Assembly (NCBI RefSeq): GCF_036884655.1
Contig: NC_088339.1
Location: 30,341,001 to 30,405,000, forward strand
Length of the DNA: 64,000 bases
Direction of reading: 5' to 3'
From: Musa acuminata AAA Group
Lineage: Eukaryota > Streptophyta > Magnoliopsida > Zingiberales > Musaceae
Shown here in pieces: positions 12,351 through 23,794 of the stretch. How positions within the stretch are numbered: the stretch's first letter is position 1; each line of letters starts with the position of its first letter. The position numbers and the translations under genes are program-made. Under the pieces are notes generated by a model. That model had not been told where the DNA came from and did not search any database. It saw only the letters and a list, made by a program, of their open reading frames with translations.

Positions 12351-14796
12351 GTCCTGAGACAAGCCCTCTTCGGTGGAAGAATCTCAGCTTCGGGGAAAGA
12401 GATGATGTTGTACAGTTTCGTGAGGCCTGGTGTAGGATGGAAAAGGATTCAATGAGCTGAAGCACTGTGGGCTGCTGGGGACAGTCAATCCAGCGGTTTG
12501 TTTGGTGTCTCGCAACTTTCAAATTCAAAAGAGAGGGAGAGAGATGCAGATCAAGTGCAACTGTGCGTGAAGACAGAGCATTATCCTAAACCTTGAAATC
12601 CCATTGCTACTGTTAAAGGCTCCTTAACTTGGGGAAGCTAACAAGGACACTGCACCCAAAGCTTGTTGCTTTCTTTGTTGTCACCCTCGTGACATGGAGT
12701 AAGCGCGCGCCCTCTTGTCGTTCTTGGTCTTAGCCTTGTCTTTTTGGGGAGAAATGAAATGATCTTTCAAATCTCCACTTTCGGGAGGAGGCAAAGGCCT
12801 CAAAGGGCCACAGTTCATCAGGTCTGCAGCTCAGTCACACCATGACTGGTACCCAAACCTGGAAAAAGGGTGAGATTTCGCTCATGATTTGAAACAAGAT
12901 CCACAGCAATCCGAACAGGTGACTACTGTACATCCCCACTCTCTCTCTTCTTTAAAGATGGATCTCATTCACACGTGACAACACTCTCAGACCATGCAAT
13001 AAGAAGAACATAGTTCCTGTTTTCCAGCGTGCTGTTTCCTGGAGATGATGGTATATATTACCTCAATAGAAAACATTGTTTCTTAAACAAATCATGCATT
13101 CGTACAGCAGTAAAGTAAAGGACAGCTTCTCCTCCTCCTCATCAAAGCATGAGGACAGGATTGTGCACATGTGACCCTCCTCAAAACCAAGCAATAACAA
13201 GAACATAGCACATCCTGATCCAATTCCTGTTTTCCCGGGATGCTGCTTCCTGCTTTGAAACGTCGCCTGGATGCAAAGTATTGGATCTTTAATGCTGTGG
13301 GGTTTCCCCAAGCATTGGGTTGTGGCTCATCATTAAACCATAAAGCACCCAGAGCAGCCACCAGAGTCTTCATAGCCTGGTCTCCGGTCCTCCTTAGATG
13401 ATAGAACATATCAGTGCGTCCGGAACAGAATCTGATGGAAGACATGGGATTAAACAATCATGCGTCTGGTAAACAGCACCAACCGGGAGTAGATTCTTCA
13501 GATCATCGGTTCTCATTTACCATCTAATGATTTCAAGCTCTCAGACATGCAAAAGCATGAGATTTGCAGATTTGAAATTAAGAAGGCCTGTAGTAGAGTG
13601 ACAGGACGATCATAATCTCTTCTGCCTGAAAAGTGGCAGGAAATTTATCAGCATGTTCTAAAGGCTGTGCGAGCAGACTGTCACCGCCTGCTACAAACTG
13701 CAATGACAATGCTGTTAGCACATAAACCGAGATCAAATAAATTATAATTAAAATACCAACAAAAATTTCAATAAAAAAAAAAAAAACAGAGAAGTTCACA
13801 ATAAAATCGAGTATTTATCGAGATTTCTATCCCAACATAAAACAAAAGTCTCTTTCAACTTTCGAACGACACCACAAAATTTCATCTCTTAATTCTAACA
13901 AATCCTCCTCCCTACAAAGGTACATTTTTCTAATGCAGATACGGTGGACATTAACCAAGAGAAGAAAATGCAGAGATTTCACCAGAACAAAGTCTGTAAG
14001 CATAATACAAGCACAAGCGACTATCGTAGAGATTTCACCATAGCAAGATCCTATTTTTTCCCCCAACCAAACAGAAATCTATTGGATGAAAACAGAGTTC
14101 TTCCTCTCTATCAGGTATCTTAAAGTGACTAAATCCAGCCCACCTACAATTGGATTCTACAGCGGATGGGGCCCAATCTCACTCTCAAAGCCCAAACCTT
14201 TTTGAATGATTGAACATGAATTCCTTCAAACCATAAAAAGTTGCAAAATTAATTATATCATCACCATTTTAAAATTAGTTTCTGTTAATAAAGAAATAAA
14301 AAAATTAAAAATTACTTGGATCTTAGCTTTTATTATTTATCGACAATTCTACTCAGCAAAATCCAATTAACATCACTAGAAACCATTGATTCACAATTAT
14401 CTTCAAATGAAAATACATTTAAAAGCATCACAAAAGTAATATTATATTTCATATTTCATGCATGTAAATAGAGCCAAGGGACAAAACATCACAACTTCAT
14501 GTCACCTGGGCTCATGGTTATTTCGTATATGTTACAATTGCATCAAGTCTTTGCTATTTTTCTTTTATTTTTCAAGTTTGCTCGTATTTAAATAATAATA
14601 ATAATAATAATAATAAATATTAGTATTCTAATAAAAGCTAAAGGACTCGTAGTGTTTGTTTAATGGCTGGCATATGTATTCTTTATATTAATTTGAGAGA
14701 TTAATGGAGAAACTACAACTCTAGTTAAGATGAAAACCTAGAAACATGGTATTTGAAGGTTCTAGAGCTTTCTGGAGTTGTTTCTGAGGGTTTAGA
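12351..14796. other. Intergenic region between IQD and HSF genes (divergent promoters)
   Basis: The left part is the promoter and 5' leader of the minus-strand IQD gene. The right part is the distal promoter of the plus-strand HSF. At about 13285-13317 there is a short inverted repeat, AATGC-TTGGGG / CCCCA-GCATT with an AAA loop on the minus strand. It lies within a 122-codon minus-strand open frame (13457-13092) that resembles nothing I know. An A12 run occurs near 13775, and (AAT)n at about 14596-14622. No supported gene. Confidence 0.55.
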
Positions 14797-14809
14797 GAAT
14801 CTTCCGGAC
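14797..14809 (+). promoter_or_regulatory. Distal heat-shock-element-like site
   Basis: GAA-TC-TTC-CG-GAC gives two perfect alternating nGAAn/nTTCn units plus a mismatched third. It lies about 735 bp upstream of the HSF start codon. It is weaker and more distant than the site at 15379. Confidence 0.4.
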
Positions 14810-15021
14810 TTTCCAGATCACGTATGACTACGCATCCAGATAAGATTTGGATACAATGCATTTTTAATTCCAAGTGTGCAGCTCGCTGCCTCTGTAGTCA
14901 CAATCTCCAATTACATTCCTTGGATTGATTTGATGCGACGAAGATTAGAAGTATCCGTCGCATATCTACTCGACATCCACAGAGCACAGGTAGAGAGGTC
15001 CCACATGTTCTGGACACGCGT

Positions 15022-15106
15022 CGTCATCCGAACCCGTTACTCGACGCGTTGGCCCCGATGCCAACCACGCACGTCATCCGAACCCGTTACTCGACGCGTT
15101 GGCCCC
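15022..15106. repeat. 35-bp perfect direct repeat in the HSF promoter (50-bp period)
   Basis: The 35-base block starting CGTCATCCGAACCCG and ending GACGCGTTGGCCCC is present at 15022-15056 and again, identical, at 15072-15106. A 15-base spacer separates them. Each copy contains ACGCGTT and lies about 430-510 bp upstream of the HSF start. It could be a duplicated regulatory module (inference). Confidence 0.9.
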
Positions 15107-15207
15107 AGCCACTACGCCCTGTCGCAGCCGTACGATGCGTCGGCTCGATGGAATGGACGGCTGAGATCACCCAAGTGCTTCCGGCGGTTGTTCGGGGCTG
15201 CCGAGGC

Positions 15208-15215
15208 TTCTGGAA
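15208..15215 (+). promoter_or_regulatory. Two-unit heat-shock-element-like site
   Basis: TTC-TG-GAA is a tail-to-head pair of HSE units about 320 bp upstream of the HSF start codon. Two units alone are common by chance, so it is offered only because of the complete element further downstream. Confidence 0.3.
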
Positions 15216-15378
15216 GCAGCGCATCGATGGGAGACGGGTGTCGTCTTCGTGGCCCCCACCCGGCCGCGACACGGAACACGGACCTCTTTTGGTCGACGTG
15301 GCGCATGAGGAGCGTGTTCGCTGCGCTGGCCCGGACGGGTGAGTTTTCGACCTGCCGAAGCACCGCCCTAGTCACCCG

Positions 15379-15391
15379 TTCCAGAAACTTC
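15379..15391 (+). promoter_or_regulatory. Canonical three-unit heat shock element
   Basis: TTC-CA-GAA-AC-TTC is a perfect three-unit HSE, 142 bp upstream of the HSF ATG. A weak TATA-like stretch, CTTTAAGTAA, follows about 10 bp later. Plant HSFA genes are commonly heat-induced through HSEs in their own promoters. This site predicts auto- or cross-regulation of this gene. Confidence 0.8.
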
Positions 15392-15532
15392 CATCCTCCT
15401 TCCTTTAAGTAACCCCCGCCCTTTCCTCACTCTCGCTCCTCGCTCGCGAGGAGGAAGCGGAGGAGCAAGGCACACCAACCGACGGCAGTCCAATTCTTGG
15501 CGCTGAGTTCTGATCCACCAATTTGGCGAACC

Positions 15533-16752
15533 ATGGAGAACGCGGCGGCGGTGGTGAAGGAGGAGGAAGGGGAGGAGGAGGAAGAGGAGGTTTTGGCGGC
15601 GCCGCAGCCAATGGAGGGGCTCCATGAGGTCGGCCCCCCGCCGTTCCTGACGAAGACGTTCGAGATGGTAGAGGACGCCGAGACGGACGCGGTGGTGTCG
15701 TGGAGTGGCGCCCGGAACAGCTTCATCGTCTGGGACTCCCACCGGTTCGCCACCGCCCTCTTGCCCAAATTCTTCAAGCACAGCAACTTCTCCAGCTTCA
15801 TTCGACAGCTCAATACCTATGTAAGTATCTGTGTTCTGTCTCTATGTTTAATTGATTCCCAAGTGTCGCGGACCAAGCCAAGATTTGGGTAAAGATCGTG
15901 TCTTGATGGAAATAGTCGTCAGGAAAAGGAAATTTTGGTTGAAATCGAGACTCGACAAATTGAGCTTAAAATCTTCATCGTCACTTAGCGAAGTGTTCAT
16001 GGTGGTGGTGGATGCAGGGTTTTAGGAAGGTCGATCCGAACAGATGGGAGTTCGCAAACGCGGACTTCTTGGCCGGGCAGAGGCACCTCTTGAAGAACAT
16101 CAAGCGGCGGCGCAATGTTCCCCAGAGCCCGCACCAGCACCACTGTGACGATGCTAGGGACCAATCGGGCATGTTTGGGCTGGAGACCGAGGTGGACAGG
16201 ATGAGAAGGGACCGCAACGTGCTGATGCTGGAGATCGTGAAGCTGCGGCAGCGGCAGCAGAGCTCCCGAGCGCAGCTCCTCGAGATGCAGCGGCGGATGC
16301 AGGTCACCGAGAGGAGGCAACAGCAGACGATGTCCTTCTTGGGGCGAGCGCTCAGGAACCCCGCCTTCGTCCGGCAGCTAGCGCTGCGTGGCGAGCAGCA
16401 GAGGCAGCTCAACGGCGCGGGCAAGAAGAGGAGATTGCCAGCGAATCCGAGCTCGGAGGACCTCCCGGCGATAGAGGACCTATTGCTGTCTACAATGGAC
16501 GACGACGAAGGCAGCTCGAGCGACATTGGCCAGAGGGATGAATCGACAGTCGAGCAGGGCGCGTCCGTCACCAACGATTTGACATGGGAAGAACTACTGA
16601 ACGAAAGCAAACTTATGGGGGGCGAGACAGAGGACGATGAGCAATCTGAGGTGGAAGTCGAGGTGGAGGCATTGGCCGCAGAGCAACTCGAGTGGGGTGA
16701 GGACATGAAGGATTTGGTGAAGCAGATAGGTTACATGAAATCAAAACCTTGA
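15533..16752 (+). CDS. Class A heat shock transcription factor
   Basis: The protein binds HSEs as a trimer and activates heat-responsive genes. It has two exons, 15533-15820 and 16018-16752, joined in phase 0, giving 340 residues. The intron sits inside the DNA-binding domain after QLNTY, the conserved HSF position. The DBD runs from about residue 35 ([14 protein letters not shown]) to about 128 ([14 protein letters not shown], then KNIKRRR). An extended heptad region ([19 protein letters not shown] onward) carries the HR-A/B spacing of class A. The basic KKRRL near residue 235 is a likely nuclear signal. [11 protein letters not shown] near residue 295 is an aromatic-acidic AHA activation motif, and DLVKQIGYM near the end resembles the export signal. 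The length and short C-terminus suggest the A2/A6/A7 cluster. The N-terminus has a polyglutamate run. Confidence 0.95.
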
Positions 16753-17077
16753 GACTGGTAAGCCAATGCATCACTTGCGTGTAATGGTGGATGTGTACAA
16801 AGGCTTTATGGAATACTGTTGCAAATCCAAAACATATGTAGTTGATGATAATGGAATCAAGACTTGTTAGACTTGTTCTTCACTGCATCCAACTCTGTTC
16901 TCTGTTAAGTCAATGTAGAATGCATCCCATGGAACTAAAGATGGATTGGCAATTTCTCAGCAATTAAGTACATAGAAAACATGAATTCCCCAAAAACATG
17001 TCATTTTAGTCCTGTTCTTGCCAAGGGCTATAAAAACTTGCATGGAACTTAAGAAGCAATACATGAAAGCCACAGAT

Positions 17078-17205
17078 GCAAATACTGAAACACCATTGTC
17101 TATCTAAGCTGACTATATGTAAATACTGAAACACCATTGCCTATCTAAGCTGCTACTATATGCAAATACTGAAACACCATTGCCTATCTAAGCTGCAACT
17201 ATACT
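17078..17205. repeat. Three-copy ~42-bp tandem repeat between HSF and NPR1-like 3' ends
   Basis: The block AAATACTGAAACACCATTG plus CTATCTAAGCTG recurs at 17080, 17121 and 17163, with one or two changes per copy. It lies between two genes that converge tail to tail, probably in or next to the 3' UTR of either. Confidence 0.9.
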
Positions 17206-17437
17206 GTAAACACCGACAAGCTCTTTAAATTGATCAGCCAAAGTCAACTGTTATAATACCTTTTATAAATAAGACAAAAATAGAATGTCTAGCATCTGCA
17301 AAGAACTATACATCACCAATATTACATGTTACGACATGATCAAGTGGTGTATCGTGCCACCATGAGATCGAAGAGCTGACACAGAAACCTAATAGTTTGT
17401 ACAAGATACAAAATTAATTAGGTGATTATCATCTCAA

Positions 17438-20400
17438 TCATCTTCTGGTACGAATAACCCCTACAGACGTCGATGATGACGAGGAAGATAAGGAAGACCT
17501 GTCGAATTCCTCCTTGTCCTCGCTGAATGCTTTCGACAGGACATCTTGCAATTCCAAAAATCTCCTCCTTTTCTCTTCTGAACTGTTGTGTCCGAAACCA
17601 GTGATCTCGGTTATATCATCATCCATGATTTTATTGATAACCTCTGAGCATCGAGGAAAAAAACGCTTCCCAAGTTCCACTGTCAAAGTGCCATAATTAA
17701 CTTTTATCAGCTGAATGATAAAGGGTAGTTGGATTCCAGGAAATGACTTGCATACAATGAAACATAACGAACTGCAAATAGCTTATCAATAGAGCAGTTG
17801 GCTAAACTGAGCTCACAAAAATAACCACAACCATGTCATTTGAATGTTCCTTGAATCCTTGTGGAGGTAGTGATCAGGTGTTTGACCTCGGTTATTGATT
17901 ATGTTTTATAAACTGAAAGACCAGTGTTGATCCAAATTGAATACACATCTTTCAAATAATTATAATGAGGTAAGTAACTCTGGCAGAGGACAGAGGAATC
18001 ATTAAACTAAAATGATAGCTTAACTTTTTCAAAGATTACAACAAGCTCTCTTATGAAAATTGTCACAGAACATGTCTAAAAAACTTCATTTAGCAGTTAG
18101 GATTCACTCTGCATCTATATGTTTCAGCTCCTCTACCAGATTAACTATGCATACAGAGTGAAAAAATTCTCTCTTTTATGGACTATAATAATATCCTATT
18201 ACAAATACATTTTTTGCACTGATTATCGAGCATTAAAGGGCATTGAACAGGGAATAAAATGCTTAAAGAAGTACCTGTTCTAGAAAGTGCTCTCATGCGT
18301 GCTAGATGCTCTTCCTTGATCTTGAACGGCGCTTCATTTAGGTCCATTGCAGTCCTTTGATTTCCAGTAGAATGGTTGGCAGCAGACCCTAAGGTAAATT
18401 CCAGTGTGCCATCAACTTGAGCGATGTCCATCGCAACTCTTGCCTCCATGGGGAACAATAGTCTTGCCAAAGCAACTGCACAGTAATGCAGAACACAAAA
18501 GATATTACAAATATAATACGTATAAAAGTAACAAAGACTAAAATTTTTGTATGCTACTTCATGTAGGGTCATGAGTTATGCTTTATGAAGTAGTTAGGAT
18601 TTATATCACTATTCAACATACTAAAAATCTTTCAAACTCAACATTTTCAGGCTTTAGAATTTCTTGAAAACTTTCGAGAAAATCAGTTGAAATATAAAAA
18701 AATTGTATTAGCCATTTAGAAGTTACCAGAAGACCACACAAGATAAATTTGCAAATATAAAAAAAATAACAATCGATCATAGATGATCAATCTACCAAAA
18801 TACCGCAGAAAAGATGTGCAATTTTATCAAAGTGAAAAAGGATTAGCTAGGAGCCAAATGGAATCACCTCGATTCTCAAGGTATAACAATCTACCCCGCA
18901 AGTCATCTCCAGCTATTGCAAGGGATACAGAAGCTTCGCCTACTTGTGGATCACTTCTTTCAGCTTGCTCTAATATCTCAATGCACAAACGACTCTTGGG
19001 CGATGCTTCTCCTTCTTCGGTTGACCTGAGGTACTCCATGGAATTGGTAAGTCTCTTTGATATCTGAAGTGCTTTCCTTCCGTCCACTGTAAGATCAGAT
19101 GGTCTAGCTCCCTTTGTTAGAAGTGATACAATAATCTTAGGTTCTTTACGCATTGCAGCTATGTGAAGCACAGTATAACCTCTAAGGTTTCGGTGGTTAA
19201 CATCTGCGAGTGCAAGATCTAATAGTTCTGTCGTAATTTTTGAATCACAATATGCTACTGCATAATGCAATGCACATGCATCGTCTAGGGTTGTATTCCC
19301 CTCCTTTAACAGCATTCTTACTAATTCAACATCATCACAATCGAGAGCTCTATGTATTCTTCTAACATGTTTATCAGGGAAGCTGCTGCCTTCAGGTCCT
19401 ACTAGCCCCAAGTTCAAGCGTGAATCCATAATGTGCTTGACAATATCAGGAGGCATTGTCTTCTCAAGGGTAATAACATCGAGGTCTGACCTGATGACGA
19501 TCTCAATGCACTTGTTGAGCAAACTGGCACATGACTTGTCACACAATTTAGCTACAGATAGAACCATTGGTATGTCATCGGCTGCCACCTTGTCCAAAAT
19601 ATCAAGGAGGTGTCGCTGCAAAGAAACAATTGGTGTTTATCCATTATTTCGAGGAAATCATAACAAAAAGCATACAGACCTATGAATGACAATAAGAGAA
19701 AAAGGAAAGAATATAAACAAAGTCAACTATTGTTATGAAATATATCAAGAAAAATGTGGTTAAGACCACATGAGGAGGCCCGAAAACATGCTTTGCAAAT
19801 CCTGGAAATGTGGTATTGATGAATAACCAACTGATTATGAAAATTTCTCTTATCAAGATAAACACTATTTCAACTCTATAACAATAGTTCCTCTTATTTG
19901 ATGATATACAAAAAAAATCGACCCAAAAAGATGTACAACAATGACATAAAAATCATGTTTGCCTCTGAAAAGGTAATTATATGAAGGCATAAGTAAACTA
20001 GAAGATGCCAAACAAAGGAGTCTTCACATGTTACACAATTATATATGTTTCAAAAAAAATACGAATACGTGTTTCCCCTTTCTTGACTATCTGCTTGTGG
20101 GGGCAAACTTACGTATTGTACATTGACCCTCTTTGGTACCCACATGTATCAAAGCCCCATACGCTGGACAGTAATATTTCCAGCTTCACTGTTAATGGTA
20201 AGCAAATATTAAAGACAACATCCTACTTTTACTTTCAGCTGCCATGTATGAAGTTCTCTTCATCCCAGAATATAAGAAATCTTAAAGGTTGCTGTCCCCC
20301 CAATTAGCTGTTTCAGTGAGCCCAATACAAGACCTCAGATTATTTATGATGGATTCTCAAACTAAATTCTTCCATAGATTTGATACTACATTCATTATAA

Positions 20401-21549
20401 AATTTCCCTGGATCTTGTTTCTGGTTCCCTTCACCCATGTTTTTACATGGGCAAGCTCATTCTAGTTTCCTAAGCTGACTTTGTAACCTATAATAATACT
20501 ATGGTGTGGCCTAACAGTAACTACGTCTTTTGAGTCCAAATGAAGACTTGCTACTACGATAAAAACAACAATAACTTTCAATCCTTTCAAAAAGGTTCCT
20601 AAATTCATATTGAAATAAAACTAGAACAGATTGGAAGGTGAAAGATCTACCTAAGGTATTACTATTATACAGAAAAGCAAAGGCTATGTGGCTGATCTAT
20701 CTTACTAGATTTAGTTAGTGCTCATACAACTAAGAAGCAATCCTTAAAAGAAATGAGAAGACAGGTACAAAGAGATGATTTAACATAAGACCTTAAAACT
20801 TTATATAGCTAGTAGAAAGATCTAAATTGCTTGTATATAAGCTTAAAGATCACTTGGTAGCAGGATCCATCTTCTCAGTTGTAGTTTATGCTCATATGCC
20901 CACACAAAAGCTGAAGAGGTTGGAGAAAGAACAGAACGAGGGTAAAACAGATCGAGATCCAAGCACACCATCAACTCACCTGGAAGAGACTGACCAGCTC
21001 GGAGATTTGGAAGATGAAGGAGGCGTAGAGCACTTCGGCCATGAAATCGACTGCCGGTCGGCACGCCTCGTGCGGGCACACCTCGTCGACGCACATGCAC
21101 ACCGCCCTCGGAAGCGGCGCCACCCTCCCGGTGTAGAGGTACCCCAGCACCGCCACCAAGGCGTCGTACCCGACCTCGAACTCCCTCACCAGCTCCTTCA
21201 GCTCCACCCTCACCGGCATCGCCGCTCCCTTCCCCCGCTTCGCGAACACCTCGCGGAAGAAGGGGCTCCGGGCGGAGAGCACGCAGCGGTGGACCCCGAC
21301 CTCGAGCGGCGGCGCCCGGCCGTCCCCAGTGTGCCCAACGGCGATGCGGGCGTCGGCAAGGAACTCGAAGTCCGGTGACTGGAAGGCGGAGCCGAGGTTG
21401 TCGGAGAGGCGACGGAGGGCCTCGACCTCGGCGGCGGGCGCGGCCGAGTCGGGCGCCCCAGCGGCCTCGCCGGAGAAGTGGACGCAGCTGCAGTTGTCGG
21501 AGTCGGACAACGCGGTGACGGCCGTGAGGTGGCTGTACTCCATGTCCAC
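17438..21549 (-). CDS. NPR1: NPR1-type BTB/ankyrin salicylic acid receptor and co-activator
   Basis: NPR1 proteins sense salicylate and act with TGA bZIP factors to switch on systemic acquired resistance. There are four exons, in transcript order: 21549-20980, 19615-18868, 18475-18275 and 17679-17438. Phases close exactly, giving 586 residues. The BTB domain is in exon 1 (VHRCVLSARSPFFREVF). It is followed by a C-x4-C-x-H-x2-C zinc site in CVDEVCPHEACRPAVDFM. Exon 2 holds ankyrin repeats (ALHYAVAYCDSK, GYTVLHIAAMRKEP). It ends at LENR, the arginine-bearing motif linked to salicylate sensing in the family. The C-terminus has ALSRTVELGKRFFPRCS, KRRR, a serine run and GVIRTRR, which recalls rice NH1. 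DLNEAP stands where NPR3/4-type proteins carry the repressive VDLNETP motif, so the subgroup needs a tree. The alternative start at 21543 differs by two residues. Confidence 0.95.
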
Positions 21550-21764
21550 TCCTTATACCGCTTTCCGTTGAACGGTGTGCCGGTATATACTTCCGATACA
21601 GCCTACACCAAAAGAGGGAGATCTACGTGAAGATGGACACGACAGGGGTAGCAAGAGATGCGGGATTCGGGTCTTAACAGAGACGCCAACCGAGAGCGGA
21701 AGCGAGAAGAGGGAAGAAAGCAGAAATAGATGGCCTTCTTGCTTCCCGTGGGCGTATGTCTTCT

Positions 21765-22008
21765 TTGACTTTTGTGAGCGATCAAGTCGGCACGACGACG
21801 ACCCTTCTTCGGGGGAAAAGTATTTGCTCTTTAGCAAGCACGAAATTTGATGTCCCACTGGCCCTCGGATGAAGTCAATCAGTCCTGTGGCCGGTTCAGG
21901 TTTTGCCATGACATGGAGGACTCCGTATTCCGGTTCATTATCCGTATCTCTTGTCGGAGAGGCTTATAATATACTTCCAAATAACGAGTCAAACGTTGAG
22001 GATTGACC
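21765..22008 (-). promoter_or_regulatory. W-box cluster upstream of the NPR1-like gene
   Basis: Four TTGAC[C/T] elements lie within 245 bp: TTGACT at 21765-21770, its complement at 21873-21878 and 21987-21992, and TTGACC at 22003-22008. They sit 216-460 bp upstream of the start codon. W-boxes bind WRKY factors, and WRKY control of NPR1 through W-boxes is established in Arabidopsis. Regulation here is inferred. Confidence 0.6.
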
Positions 22009-23062
22009 ACGCATGGATGAGGCTGTATATACTTGATTCACTATCAACCATAAAAACCCATTAAATTGAATTCTGACCTTTATTATTATTATTATTATAT
22101 TTTATTTTATTTGTATCAAAATATATCAACCCACAGGGAGTTCATCCTACATTTTGGGTCATGAACATGTACCATTTGTTGTTTGCTTGATTCAGTAGTC
22201 GTCTTGGCCCCTCGTAGATCGGAGAACACATGAGGAGTTCACATATTTAATTGTATGCAGATTACACTCAGATGGTCCACACAATGTTTCTGAGATTTTC
22301 TATTGAACCTTCACAGCATAATGCTTTAAGAAGAGAAGAAGCACCTCCAAAGGGAAATTTTATGATTGGGGTCAACTGGCAATACTTCGTCTGCTTCATC
22401 AGCTTAATAGAAGACGACAAGATGGCTCAAAAATACTAAGGAGGTGAGTAGGAACAGCTTGATAAGCAAACTATTGATGTAAAGAAAAGGTTTGGCAGCT
22501 CTTATACATACATATTACTTAGCCTTCCATCTCCATATATATTGTAGTGCAAGCAGTCCTAACGTGTAATTATTCATCACAGTGAAGCCTGGTCATTCTT
22601 CTCGACCTTCTTCGTATGGCATCAGAGAGAGAGAGAGAGAGTATATAATATATATCTTTTCAAAAGTGTAGCTTGAAATCTACCCCGAGATGCAGGTCTT
22701 CACTTCATAGGGAGTTTTAATGCGTTAAATAATTGCAGGAAGAAGAAGAAACAACGGCGCAAAACATGCCTCGTTCAGCTCTTTGAATCATATAATATAT
22801 GTCTTGAAGAGCACTTAGCATTGATGGTCTTATGCGCATGTCGAGGTCTATTGTCTTAGTGGGCAATAATAAACTCTATCGAGAGGAAACTTCAGAAGTG
22901 GCAGACATAAGTTTACGATAACTATTGACCATAAATACGTTTACTGCATGCGCCCATTTTAACTGCTTGGAAGAAGATGCAAATCTTGAGATGATGACAT
23001 TTATCTACCTTGATAAGGACTTCATGTTCATAATAGTAGAATCCCGTCAAGTCAAGCTTGGG
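22009..23062. other. Intergenic DNA, no gene seen
   Basis: Holds a short (ATT)n tract near 22081-22097 and a (GA)n tract at about 22624-22642. Nothing reads as a protein domain. The right end passes into the degenerate tandem repeat at 23063. Confidence 0.6.
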
Positions 23063-23505
23063 TTCCAAAGTTGCATGACGTGAGTATTCATGGAAGACTC
23101 TTGATCAAGAAACAGTACAGTGACCAATTCACAGAAGGTGACAGGAATAAGCATGATAAGCTGCACAACACTGCCGACTTGATGAGCATGACGACCTCAT
23201 ACTATTCCTGAGGTCACAGGTGACTTCCAAAGTTGGATGGCTTGTGACAATGGATAGCAATGGAACTCGACCACAAGTCTAGAGAACACCAAAAAGTAGA
23301 TAGAAGGTGACAAGGAAACAAGCTTGTTAAGTTGCACTCTACCTCGGACTTGATGAGCATGGCCGGAGGCCAAGGGTAACTTCCAAGGTTGCATGACATG
23401 GAGGACACTGGAGTTGACTACAAGTCAAGGGACCAGTACAACAAGACTCGGTAGAAAGTGACAGGAATAAGCTTGATGCGCTGCACTGTACTTCAAGAGA
23501 GTTAT
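23063..23505. repeat. Degenerate three-copy ~160-bp tandem repeat
   Basis: The phrase TTCCAAAGTTGCATGAC or a near variant starts copies at 23063, 23225 and 23381. In each, a GTGACAGGAATAAGC-like phrase follows roughly 70-80 bases later, then CTGCAC; the first two copies continue to GACTTGATGAGCATG. Copies are diverged by many substitutions and small indels, so the array is old. Confidence 0.75.
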
Positions 23506-23794
23506 GGACAATTATTTGACGAGTAAATACTGCAATAAATTGGTCTCTGGAGCAAGTCAACTTCTCTGCTACTTATCGAAGAAGACAAAGAGTATCCAAA
23601 TCTGACAATCATAGCGAGTACAAATGTCAAGTTTCTTGTATTGATCTCTAATCACAAAATTAAATTGATCATAGAAATAAACAACAATAAATTTTATGCT
23701 ATCTTCATCATGTAAACTTCATCAGTTAATTCGTCAAGTATTTTGCTTTTAATGTCGATATCAGTAATATTTTGTTTCAATTTTAAACCCATTA

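Noticed and set aside
13092..13457. 122-codon minus-strand open frame upstream of the IQD gene
   Set aside because: No recognisable domain, no supporting splice partners, and low-complexity cysteine/leucine-rich ends. It is kept only as a note because of an embedded inverted repeat.
14876..15412. 178-codon plus-strand open frame before the HSF gene
   Set aside because: It overlaps the promoter repeats and the HSE, lacks any domain, and reflects high GC content with few stops.
15981..16706. 241-codon minus-strand open frame opposite HSF exon 2
   Set aside because: It is antisense to a well-supported HSF exon. The serine/cysteine-rich translation is the expected shadow of glutamate/arginine-rich GC-biased coding sequence.
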